DNA from: Paraburkholderia sp.
GTDB taxonomy: Bacteria > Pseudomonadota > Gammaproteobacteria > Burkholderiales > Burkholderiaceae
NCBI RefSeq assembly: GCF_028283785.1
Contig: NZ_JAPWKB010000002.1
Location: 124,001-188,000 of the forward strand
Direction: 5' to 3'
Length of the DNA: 64,000 nucleotides
Part shown: positions 34,590 through 43,600 of the stretch, in pieces
How the letters are laid out: every line of letters starts with the position of its first letter
Position numbering within the stretch: position 1 is the stretch's first letter
Translations under genes and position numbers: made by a program
The notes under the pieces: model-generated
What the model saw: only the letters and a program-made list of their open reading frames with translations
Told to the model about the DNA's origin: nothing
The model's database searches: none

Positions 34590-35650
34590 ATGAAAGCGTT
34601 TGCCCCGTTCCCCAATGCGAAGCGTGTTTCCCTTCCCCGTCTGCTTCGCACGGTTGCTGCGATCTGCGCAGCTGCTCTGGTGACGAGCGCGTTTGCTGCC
34701 GACAAGGAAGTCACGATCGCCTATCAGGACATGATGGTGCCATGGCGCTACGCGCAACAGCTCGACGAAGCGGGCAAGGCAACCGGCTACAAGGTCAACT
34801 ACCGCAAATTCGGCGGCGGCGGCGACGTGATCCGCGCGATGGCGTCGGGCAACGTGCAGCTCGGCGAAGCCGGTTCGAGCCCGGTTGCGGCCGGTCTGAG
34901 CCAGGGCTTGCCGATCCAGTTGTTCTGGATTCTCGACAACATCAACGACGCCGAAGCGATGGTCGCGCGTGACGGCAGCGGCGTGACGGGGCGTCGGTCG
35001 CGCAACTGAAGGGCAAGCGCCTCGGCGTGCCGTTCGTATCGACCAGCCATTTCCACGCGCTGCTCGCGCTCAAGAAAGCCGGTCTCAGCGATAGCGACGT
35101 CAAGGTGCTGAACATGCGCCCCGCTGAAATCGCGGCAGCGTGGGCTCGCGGCGATATCGACTCGGCCTACGTATGGAACCCGGTGCTGTCGAAGATCGAA
35201 GCGAACGGCAAGGTCATCACCACGTCGGGCAAGATCGCGTCGCAAACCGGCCTCGCCACCTTCGACGGCTTCGTGGTCAATAGCGACTGGGCGAAGGCGA
35301 ATCCGCAATTCATGACGAGCTTCGTGAAGATTCTCGCGAAGGGCGATGCGGATTACCGTGCGCATCCGGATCAATGGGTCGGCACCACGCCGCAAGGCAA
35401 GGCGGTGGCGGAAGTCAGCGGCGGCGCGCCGGCCGAAGTGAAGGAATCGCTCGCGCTGTACCAGTTCCCGACGCCGCAACAACAGATGTCGGCGGAATGG
35501 CTGGGCGGCGGCAAGACGTCGGGCGCGGCGAAGTCGCTGCTCGCCACCGCGAACTTCCTGAAGGAACAGAAGACGCTGCAAAGCACGCTGCCGGATTATT
35601 CGACCGGCGTGACGGATCAGTACATCAAGTCGGCACTGGCCGCGAAGTAA
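34590..35650 (+). pseudogene. tauA: tauA, taurine ABC transporter substrate-binding protein, frameshifted
   Basis: The 5' part (34590 to about 34990) encodes a signal peptide (cleavage after TSAFA) and the TauA start: DKEVTIAYQDMMVPWRYAQQ, FGGGGDVIRAMASGNVQLGE, SSPVAAGLSQGLPIQLFWIL. After GSGVTG the frame runs into a stop at 35007-35009. Reading the other frame restores family sequence without a gap: GASVAQLKGKRLGVPFVSTS, then DIDSAYVWNPVL and so on to the stop at 35650. One extra base in the GGGG run at about 34989-34992 would give an intact 353-residue protein. Everything else is undamaged, so this is either a recent mutation, a phase-variable or error-prone G tract, or a sequencing error. 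Confidence 0.9.
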
Positions 35651-35692
35651 GCGACGCAGTCAGCGACCATCGTTCATCCACGGACATCGATC

Positions 35693-36478
35693 ATGCTTGA
35701 AATCAGGGATCTTTCGATTGAATATCCGGCCCGCAAGGGACCGCCCGCGCTCGCGCTCGACAATGTGTCGCTGACCATCGAAGCAGGCGAATTCGTCGTC
35801 GCGCTGGGTGCGTCGGGTTGCGGCAAGACGACCTTGCTCAATACGATCGCGGGCTTCATTCCGCCCACGCGCGGCGAGGTGGTGCTGGACGGCAAGCCGG
35901 TCGAAGGGCCGGGTTTCGAACGCGGCGTGGTGTTTCAGAAGCACGCGCTGATGCCGTGGATGAACGTGATCGAAAACGTCGAGTTCGGTCTGCGGCTGCG
36001 TCATATGCCGCTCAACGAGCGCCGCCGGATCGGCATGGAGTGTCTGCGCCGGGTCGGCCTGTCGCAGGTCGCGCAGCGGCCCGTGTACGAGCTGTCGGGC
36101 GGGATGCAGCAACGGGTGGGCGTCGCGCGTGCAATCGCGTCGTCGCCGCACGTGATGCTGCTCGACGAACCGCTCGGCGCACTCGACGCGTTCACGCGCG
36201 AGTCGATTCAGGAACTGCTGCTCGACTTGTGGAACGATTCGAAAGGCGTGTTCTTCTTCATCACGCACGATGTCGAGGAAGCGCTGTTTCTCGCGACGCG
36301 GCTGATCATCATGGCGCCGCATCCCGGACGGATCGTCCACGAACTCGAACTGCCGTTCGCGCGGCAATTTCTGGAGACACGCGACGCTCGCGCCACCAAG
36401 GCAAGCGCCGCGTTTATCGCGATGCGCGAACAGGTGCTGTCGCTGGTGCATCAAACGTCGTCGGGAGGGATCCACTGA
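35693..36478 (+). CDS. tauB: Taurine ABC transporter ATP-binding protein
   Basis: A 261-residue ATPase of the TauB/SsuB/NrtD group. Walker A is GASGCGKTT, the signature LSGGMQQRVGVARAIA, Walker B VMLLDEPLGALDAFTRESIQ, and the switch His is in FFITHDVEEALFLATRLIIM. These substitutions are characteristic of alkanesulfonate, nitrate and taurine importers. It follows tauA by 42 bases and its stop overlaps the tauC start (TGATG). Confidence 0.9.
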   Translation: MLEIRDLSIEYPARKGPPALALDNVSLTIEAGEFVVALGASGCGKTTLLNTIAGFIPPTRGEVVLDGKPVEGPGFERGVVFQKHALMPWMNVIENVEFGLRLRHMPLNERRRIGMECLRRVGLSQVAQRPVYELSGGMQQRVGVARAIASSPHVMLLDEPLGALDAFTRESIQELLLDLWNDSKGVFFFITHDVEEALFLATRLIIMAPHPGRIVHELELPFARQFLETRDARATKASAAFIAMREQVLSLVHQTSSGGIH

Positions 36479-37356
36479 TGTCGAATTCACGTACCGACGT
36501 GCTGATCGAGCCGCCCGTCAAACCACAGCCCGCCGCGCTCAAGCCCCGCGCGCGACGCAAGCGCGCCGCCAGTTATGGCGCGTTGGGCCAGGGCAACACG
36601 TTCCCGATCAGTCTCGCGACCACGCTCGTGCTGGTGGCGTTGTGGTGGACCAGTACGCGCTTCGGCTGGATCAAGCCGCTGTTCCTGCCGTCGCCGGGCG
36701 CGACGTTCGACGCGTTGATCGGCGCGATCCGGGGCGACACGCAAGGCGGCACCCTGCTCGTCCAGCACATCACGATCAGCGTGATCCGCGTGCTCGCGGC
36801 ATTCGCGCTGGCGGTCGTCACCGCCGTGCCGGTCGGGATCGCGATGGGTACCTCGCGGATCGCGCGCGGCATCTTCGACCCGGTGATCGAGTTCTACCGG
36901 CCGCTGCCGCCGCTCGCGTATCTGCCGCTGATCGTGATCTGGCTCGGCATCGACGAAAGCGCGAAGATCACGCTGATTTTTCTGGCGTGTTTCGCGCCGC
37001 TCGCCATGGCATCGAAAGCAGGCGTACGCTCGGTCGCCATCGAACAGATCAACGCCGCGCGCTCGCTCGGCGCGACACGCTGGCAAGTGATTCGGCTCGT
37101 GGTGTTCCCCGCCGCGTTGCCGGAAATCCTGACCGGCATGCGGATCGCGATCGGCTTCGGCTGGACCACGCTGGTCGCCGCGGAAATGGTCGCGGCCACG
37201 GCCGGACTCGGTCAGATGGTGCTGAACGCGTCGAACTTCCTGCGCACCGATATCGTCATCATGGGCATCGTGGTGATCGGCGTGCTCGCGTATTGCTTCG
37301 ATCTGCTGATGCGGCAAATGGAGCGCGCGCTGACGCCGTGGAAAGGCAGGATGTAA
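36478..37356 (+). CDS. tauC: Taurine ABC transporter permease
   Basis: A 292-residue inner-membrane permease of the TauC/SsuC group: a basic N-terminus (residues 1-45), then about six hydrophobic segments. Family motifs include FLPSPGATFDALI, EFYRPLPPLAYLPLIVIWLG and the EAA loop NAARSLGATRWQVIRLVVFP. Together with TauB and the frameshifted TauA it would form the taurine importer. No tauD dioxygenase gene follows, so sulfur release by TauD is not encoded here. Translation is coupled to tauB. Confidence 0.9.
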   Translation: MSNSRTDVLIEPPVKPQPAALKPRARRKRAASYGALGQGNTFPISLATTLVLVALWWTSTRFGWIKPLFLPSPGATFDALIGAIRGDTQGGTLLVQHITISVIRVLAAFALAVVTAVPVGIAMGTSRIARGIFDPVIEFYRPLPPLAYLPLIVIWLGIDESAKITLIFLACFAPLAMASKAGVRSVAIEQINAARSLGATRWQVIRLVVFPAALPEILTGMRIAIGFGWTTLVAAEMVAATAGLGQMVLNASNFLRTDIVIMGIVVIGVLAYCFDLLMRQMERALTPWKGRM

Positions 37357-37428
37357 AGCGGTGGGTGGTCAGGCGGGATGGGTTCAGGCCGGGTTGCCCG
37401 AAGCGGGAATCTTGACTGCTGTAGGTGG

Positions 37429-37460
37429 TTAAAAACGAGGGCCACCGAAGGCCCTCGTTC
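37429..37460 (-). terminator. Intrinsic terminator of the ycaO gene
   Basis: AACGAGGGCC (37434-37443) and GGCCCTCGTT (37450-37459) pair across a six-base loop. On the minus strand the stem is followed by a T run (37435-37431), matching termination of the minus-strand ycaO gene; it may also stop tauC transcripts. Confidence 0.8.
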
Positions 37461-37478
37461 TGCGATGCGCCGCGCGCG

Positions 37479-39683
37479 TTACTTCGCGGCAGCCGCCGCT
37501 TCGGCTCGCGCCTTATGCAGTTTCGTGTAACTGTCGATCAGGCGGTGGTGCCTTTCGAGGCCTTCCAGTTTCGTACTCGTCGGCGTGAGACCGTAGAAAC
37601 GCACGCTGCCGTCCACTGACCCCAAAACCGCATCCATCCGGGCGTCGCCAAACATCCGGCGGAAGTTGACCACGTAGTCGTCCAGATCGAGCTCGTCATC
37701 GAGCATCACTTCCAGCACCACGTTCAGCGCCTGATAAAACAATCCGCGCTCGACCGTGTTGTCGTTGTATTGCAGGAAGGCGCCCACCAGTTCCTGGGTC
37801 TCTTCGAATTTCTGCAACGCGAGATTGATAAGCAGCTTCAACTCGACAACGGTCAGTTGGCCCCAGTCCGTATTCTCGTCGAATTCGATGCCGATCAGCG
37901 TGGCGATATCGGAGTATTCGTCCAGCTCGCTGTTATCCAGTCGCTCGAGCATTGCTTCCAGCGCCGCATCGTCCAGACGATGCAAATTCAGAATATCGGC
38001 GCGGAACAACAGCGATTTATTCGTGTTATCCCAGATCAGATCTTCTACCGGATAAACTTCCGAATAATCCGGCACGAGAATCCGGCACGCTACTGCACCC
38101 AGCTGGTCATACACCGCCGTGTAGACCTCTTTGCCCATCTCTTCGAGAATGCCGAACAATGTTTCCGCTTCTTCGACATTGGAGTTTTCACCGTGGCCGG
38201 AGAAATCCCATTCGACAAACTCGTAATTCGCTTTCGCGCTGAAAAAGCGCCACGACACCACACCGCTGGAATCGATGAAATGCTCGACAAAGTTATTCGA
38301 TTCAGTCACCGCATTACTGACAAAGGTGGGCGGCGGCAAATCGTTCAGCCCTTCAAAACTGCGCCCTTGCAGCAATTCCGTAAGACTGCGCTCCAGCGCC
38401 ACCTCGAAGCTCGGATGTGCGCCGAACGAGGCAAAGACACCGCCGGTTCGCGGATTCATCAACGTAACGCACATCAACGGATAAACCCCGCCCAGCGACG
38501 CGTCTTTGACCAGCACAGGGAAGCCCTGCTCTTCCAGCCCACGAATCCCGGCCAGGATGCCCGGATACTTCGCCAGCACCTCCTGCGGCACATCGGGCAG
38601 CGCGATTTCGCCTTCCAGAATTTCACGCTTGACCGCACGCTCGAAGATTTCGGACAGACATTGCACCTGCGCTTCGGCCAGCGTATTACCGGCACTCATG
38701 CCGTTGCTAACGAACAGGTTCTCGATCAGGTTGGACGGAAAGTACACGACTTCACCATCCGACTTCCGCACAAACGGCAGCGAGCAGATACCACGCTCGA
38801 CGTTGCCCGAGTTGGTGTCGTACAGATGCGAACCGCGCAACTCGCCATCGGGATTATAAATTTCCCGGCAGTATGCATCCAGAATCTCAGCCGGCAACGC
38901 ATCCTTGCGGCCAGGTTTAAACCAGCGCTCGTCCGGATAATGCACGAACGGTGCATTGGCGATCTCTTCACCCCAATACGCGCCGCCATAGAAATGGTTG
39001 CAGTTCAGACGTTCGATAAACTCGCCCAACGCCGAAGCCAATGCGCTTTCTTTGGTCGCGCCCTTGCCGTTGGTGAAGCACATCGGCGAGTGCGCATCGC
39101 GAATATGCAGCGACCACACATTGGGCACGATATTGCGCCACGAAGCAATTTCGATCTTCATGCCCAAACCCGCCAGAATGCCCGACATATTGGCGATGGT
39201 TTGTTCCAGCGGCAGATCTTTGCCTGCAATGTAGGTGCTGACGTCGGAAGCCGGCTTTAACGTCAGCAACGACTGGGCATCGGCATCGAGGTTTTCTACT
39301 TCTTCGATAATAAACTCGGGGCCGGCTTGCACCACTTTTTTGACCGTACACCGGTCGATAAAACGCAAAATACCCCGGCGATCGACTTCCGACATATCCG
39401 GCGGCAATTCGACCTGAATCTTGAAAATCTGCTGATACCGATTTTCCGGATCGACGATATTGTTCTGCGACAGCCGGATATTTTCCGTAGGAATATTGCG
39501 ATTCACGCAATACAACTTCACGAAGTAAGCTGCACACAAGGCCGATGAAGCCAGAAAATAATCGAACGGGCCCGGCGCCGAGCCATCGCCCTTATAGCGG
39601 ATAGGCTGGTCGGCCACGACCGTGAAGTCATCGAACTTGGCTTCAAGACGGAGCTTGTCGAGGAAGTTGACTTTAATTTCCAT
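37479..39683 (-). CDS. ycaO: OsmC-YcaO domain fusion protein
   Basis: A 734-residue protein. Residues 1-135 form an OsmC-like domain that keeps the two redox Cys positions (Cys50 in SSALCAAYF and Cys112 in FIDRCTVKK). Residues about 150-734 align with E. coli YcaO: PNVWSLHIRDAHSPMCFTNG, KGATKESALASALGEFIERL, NGMSAGNTLAEAQVQCLSEI, FASFGAHPSFEVALERSLTE, and the TPR-like C-terminal half. YcaO proteins use ATP to activate amide bonds; E. coli YcaO is linked to S12 methylthiolation by RimO. The G+C of sampled lines is about 47-53%, clearly below the flanking genes, suggesting transfer. It stands alone with its own terminator. Confidence 0.92.
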   Translation of the reverse strand: MEIKVNFLDKLRLEAKFDDFTVVADQPIRYKGDGSAPGPFDYFLASSALCAAYFVKLYCVNRNIPTENIRLSQNNIVDPENRYQQIFKIQVELPPDMSEVDRRGILRFIDRCTVKKVVQAGPEFIIEEVENLDADAQSLLTLKPASDVSTYIAGKDLPLEQTIANMSGILAGLGMKIEIASWRNIVPNVWSLHIRDAHSPMCFTNGKGATKESALASALGEFIERLNCNHFYGGAYWGEEIANAPFVHYPDERWFKPGRKDALPAEILDAYCREIYNPDGELRGSHLYDTNSGNVERGICSLPFVRKSDGEVVYFPSNLIENLFVSNGMSAGNTLAEAQVQCLSEIFERAVKREILEGEIALPDVPQEVLAKYPGILAGIRGLEEQGFPVLVKDASLGGVYPLMCVTLMNPRTGGVFASFGAHPSFEVALERSLTELLQGRSFEGLNDLPPPTFVSNAVTESNNFVEHFIDSSGVVSWRFFSAKANYEFVEWDFSGHGENSNVEEAETLFGILEEMGKEVYTAVYDQLGAVACRILVPDYSEVYPVEDLIWDNTNKSLLFRADILNLHRLDDAALEAMLERLDNSELDEYSDIATLIGIEFDENTDWGQLTVVELKLLINLALQKFEETQELVGAFLQYNDNTVERGLFYQALNVVLEVMLDDELDLDDYVVNFRRMFGDARMDAVLGSVDGSVRFYGLTPTSTKLEGLERHHRLIDSYTKLHKARAEAAAAAK

Positions 39684-40018
39684 GGGAGAATCCTAAACTG
39701 GTGCTCAAAATGACGTAGCCGCTATTATCCGTCACCCGGTGCCGTTGCTGTTGCAGATCGCGAATCTGGCGGCGGTGACGGTCGATGACGGTGGCGGCGC
39801 GCTGGCGTCGGGGAGCATGAAGTTGCTGAAGTTGCGGGCCGGAAGGGGTGACGATGCGGCGCGATGGGCCGGCTATCTTAGTGACGTGGGTTGGTCCTGT
39901 TGTTCGTTATCTCGCCGCCAATCGCGCAGGGTGCGGTGCGTCGTTCGACGCGGACGCTCCAATTCTCGACGATCTGTCGGGCACAACCGCTGGGACAGTC
40001 TGAAGAATGCAATCATCG
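39684..40018. other. Intergenic region between divergent ycaO and GFA genes
   Basis: About 335 bases holding the ycaO upstream region and no gene I can support; open frames here lack family-like sequence and ribosome sites. No clear operator is visible. Confidence 0.5.
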
Positions 40019-40420
40019 ATGCGAAACTACCTTGGCTCCTGCCATTGCGGTGCGGTGAAATTCACCATCACCGCAGATGTGCGTGAGCTAACCACATGCG
40101 ATTGCTCGATATGTGCCAGAAAAAATGCGTTGATGACCAAGGTCAGTGAACGCGAGTTGCACATCACCGAGGGCGAAGAATTCCTCACGCTTTATCAATG
40201 GAACACGGGACGAGCCAAGCATTACTTTTGTTCGCGTTGTGGGATTTATACGTTCCATAGAAAGAGGGCTGCGCCCGATCATTTTGGGGTGAACGTGTAT
40301 TGCCTCGAAGGGTTCGATCCGTCGTTGGTCCCTACGCGAAAGACGGCTGGCGCTTCCATGTCGGTTGTGGGTGCGGAAGCGCGTGAAGAATGGGTGGGGC
40401 CGCGGGATGAAGGGGTGTGA
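40019..40420 (+). CDS. GFA family (glutathione-dependent formaldehyde-activating enzyme/CENP-V) protein
   Basis: A protein of about 133 residues of the GFA fold, which binds two zinc ions. The expected Cys clusters are present: YLGSCHCGAVKF, TTCDCSICARKNA and HYFCSRCGIYTFHRKR, followed by GVNVYCLEGFDPSL. Members include Gfa and many proteins with no known reaction. The ATG at 40019 places the CxC motif at the usual distance from the N-terminus; an in-frame ATG at 40007 is possible. It lies in a mosaic region between ycaO and the phosphoesterase-STAND gene. Confidence 0.85.
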   Translation: MRNYLGSCHCGAVKFTITADVRELTTCDCSICARKNALMTKVSERELHITEGEEFLTLYQWNTGRAKHYFCSRCGIYTFHRKRAAPDHFGVNVYCLEGFDPSLVPTRKTAGASMSVVGAEAREEWVGPRDEGV

Positions 40421-40617
40421 GCGTGGGTGTGGATGGGGTTGTTTTGTTTAGGGGGGGCTGGGCGCGTGGGCCGGTTTCTGCCAAAAGCGGCCATTCGACA
40501 TCATTCGCGGGATCGTCGACAATTGGTACGTGGCTTCTGGATATCGCATGCTGATAGCCGACCATCTCTAATGGATGATGCTGGTTCACTTACCTACTGG
40601 TTCCAAAAAACTAAAAC
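40421..40617. other. Intergenic region upstream of the phosphoesterase-STAND gene
   Basis: A 197-base stretch with a very G-rich start (40421-40470) and an AT-richer end. It has no ribosome site of normal strength before the next ATG (CTAAAAC precedes it). No integrase site or direct repeat flanking the next gene was found by eye. Confidence 0.45.
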
Positions 40618-43600
40618 ATGACGTCCGATCAATTCTCTTGGCTTCACATCAGCGATCTTCACGTCGGTCAGCATTCATCTGGTTGGCTCTGGCCTTCATT
40701 CAAAGCGATCTTCCTTGACGACCTTGTCCGACTCGCTGAAGTTGCAGGCCCGCTGAATTTGGTGGTTTTCTCGGGGGATCTAACTCAGTCCGGTAAGGCC
40801 GAAGAATATGTCGCCTTGAGCAATATCCTAGCGGACATTTGGGAACGCCTTGACAAGCTCGGTCAAAATCCGCCGCTTTTCTGTGTCCCGGGGAATCACG
40901 ATTTGGTGCGGCCACCGTCGACTGATGCGCACGTCCGGGTGCTAAAGCGATGGTGGGACGAACCAGAGGTGATGAGAGAGTTTTGGGAGAATGACACAAA
41001 TGGATATCGGAACACAATCCAAAACGCGTTTGCGAACTACACCGCGTGGCACGAGGACATTCAAAAATCAGGGATTACAGCCCTCCCTCTAAACCAAGGC
41101 TTGTTGCCCGGAGATGCGTCCGCGTCCGTCCTAGCTGATGGTGTATCTGTTGGCGTGATTGGACTGAACTCTGCCTTCCTCCAGATCGGCAGTGAAGATT
41201 ACGAAAGAAAGTTGGCGCTTGACCCCCGCCAACTAAACGCTGTCACGGGCGACGATCCTTCGGCATGGTGTTCGCGCCACGACGTCAATTTCCTTGTAAC
41301 TCACCATCCGTCGACCTGGTTGCACGAAAAGGCGCATCGGGACTTTCAGTCGGAAATCTACGCTTCAGGCAGATTCACCGCTCATCTATACGGCCATATG
41401 CATGAAGCCGATGCTGTAACCCACTATCGCGGCGGAGAATCAGTACGCAAATACGTACAGAGTACGTCCCTCTTTGGGCTACAACATTTCAAAAACGAGA
41501 GCATCGAACGCGTGCACGGCTATTCAGTCGGCAAAATTCTGTTTGACCAAGGAGAAGGCACTTGGCAGTTATGGCCGCGGATCGCGCGCGTCAACCGTGC
41601 CGGCGATCGATTGATCGTTCCTGACTATGATTTCCCGCTCTCGCCAGGTACCGAGTTTTTAACAGAGCGAATGCTCATCAGCCGAACTGCTGTGTCGAAG
41701 GCCGTTGTTGTCGCCGCATTGCCGACCGTCGACCTAGCCGACGCCGTTTCCCAAAGCACCGCACTTTGGGACGAAGCTCTCTCTACCACGCTATATCCTC
41801 TTCCGGAACAAGCTCAGCACCTCGCTGTCCGGCCGCTACAACAGAAAGCTTGCATCGAAAGCCTGCGCAAGAACAAGATGGCTTGGATCTGCGCAGACTG
41901 GGGGCTTGGAATCGATGGCTTCCTTTGGTCGGTAGCCAAGCGTTCATCGCACGATGCGCACCCAGTCTTTAAGGTAAATCTGGGGAGCTACGCTTCCCGT
42001 GCGGACTTTTTAGAGCAGTTCGCAACGCAAGCGGGTTGCGCATTCTCAGAGTTTTGCAAGGCCTTGGCCAACACCGGGAAAGCGACGTTGATTTTCGATG
42101 AAGCTCCTGTTGGCATGGGCGACGCGGCGACGCAAATCGAACACGACGTTGAAGCCCTCGCAAGGATGGTTCAAGACTTCTGCCCAGAGGTCATGGTTTT
42201 CATGGTTAGCCGCGCCATGCCGCGTGCCCGAAGTCTCGAGCCAATCGAGCTCCATACGTTGGACGAACCGGATACACGCGCCTATATCGTAGGCCACCCG
42301 AGGTCAACGCCCGAGATCAGGACACCGCGAGCGGTTAGCGAGATTTTTCGACATACCGACGGAGTTCCGGGAAAGATTGACGAAGCGCTGAAGGCCCTTC
42401 GGATCGTCAACTTGTCGGAACTGGGGTCCGTGACGGCCGGCGTCCCCAACGCTATCGTCGTCGCCAGCGAAACGGTCCCTCAGTCATTGGTGAACACTGT
42501 TGCTGAGCTGTCGAATTCTCCGCACCAATTTGTCAAGCGCGCATTTCTCCTGCTAAAAGTGATGGCAATTTTGCCGCACGGGGAATCACTGCAACGCTTG
42601 AAATATTTCGAGAATCAGTCACCGTTCCATGCGAAACAAGCCATTGAACTGCTGGATCGAGGGCTGCTTGACGTTCGAACTACCAGTATTCTCTTGCAAG
42701 CATCGGGCGGAGATGAGGAGCGGCTGAAGGTGCTCGTTGCGCCGCGCCCTGTGCGAGATTACGTTCTTTCGTTGATGACAGAGCGCGAGATCGATGCGTT
42801 AACCCGAAAGGCAACTTCATTGTATTTTGGAGAAGAGTGGCGTACCGGCCGTGCACGGTTGCAAAAACTTGACGGCGCGTTGACATCGGACGATGGCACC
42901 CTCCTGCGAAATCCCCATTCGTTGGTTTTAAGTATGCTAACCAACGCCGCTACTTGGCGCAGTGCAGATAAAGCTGGACCAATCTTGAATCTTTGCCGAA
43001 TCTACTGCGGCGCGCTAATGAAGGGCAAATCGTATAGAAACTGTGCCACGGTCTGCCGCGACGTGTTGTCAGTCGTCCCCGACGTCGGTTACGACGACGA
43101 TCGAGACACCCTAGAGTTGCTTCTCGCGACGAGCACTCGGATGATGGGGGAGCATGGCGACGCCAAAATTCTTCTGGAACGCCTTCTGGCCCGCAAGAGA
43201 TCGAAAGAAGTTCGAGCGTCCACGCTGCTTGATTACGCTCTCTGTCTTCAGTCGCTGAATGATCCAGATGCGCTACGGGTCGCGAAGGAGATCATTGTGT
43301 TGACACCCAAATCCTATGAGGCTTTGCAAGCGCGATCTATTATTCTGGAGGTCGAGGACGAGGCTGACAAGGAGAGTCAACTACTGAAACTCGAGGCGGA
43401 AGCACGGAAAAAAGGCGCAAACGTAGTAGCGAACAACCTTGTATTGGCTCGCGCTGCCAAGTTGGACGGTGACTCCGACTTGATTTCGGCTCTCCGAGAA
43501 GTTCATATGACGGCGACCGCTGCGGGCGACGCATATAACGCAGCCCGTGCGGCGGTGAAATTGGGTGCAATTATCTTAAAGGAAGCGGGTACGATGAGCC

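Noticed and set aside
33585..35009. 474-residue plus-strand frame running from within the MocR gene into tauA
   Set aside because: Only its last 140 residues are real (tauA 5' part); the rest is a shadow of the MocR gene.
39739..40086. 115-residue frame upstream of the GFA gene
   Set aside because: Arg-rich translation without motif, overlapping the GFA gene start.
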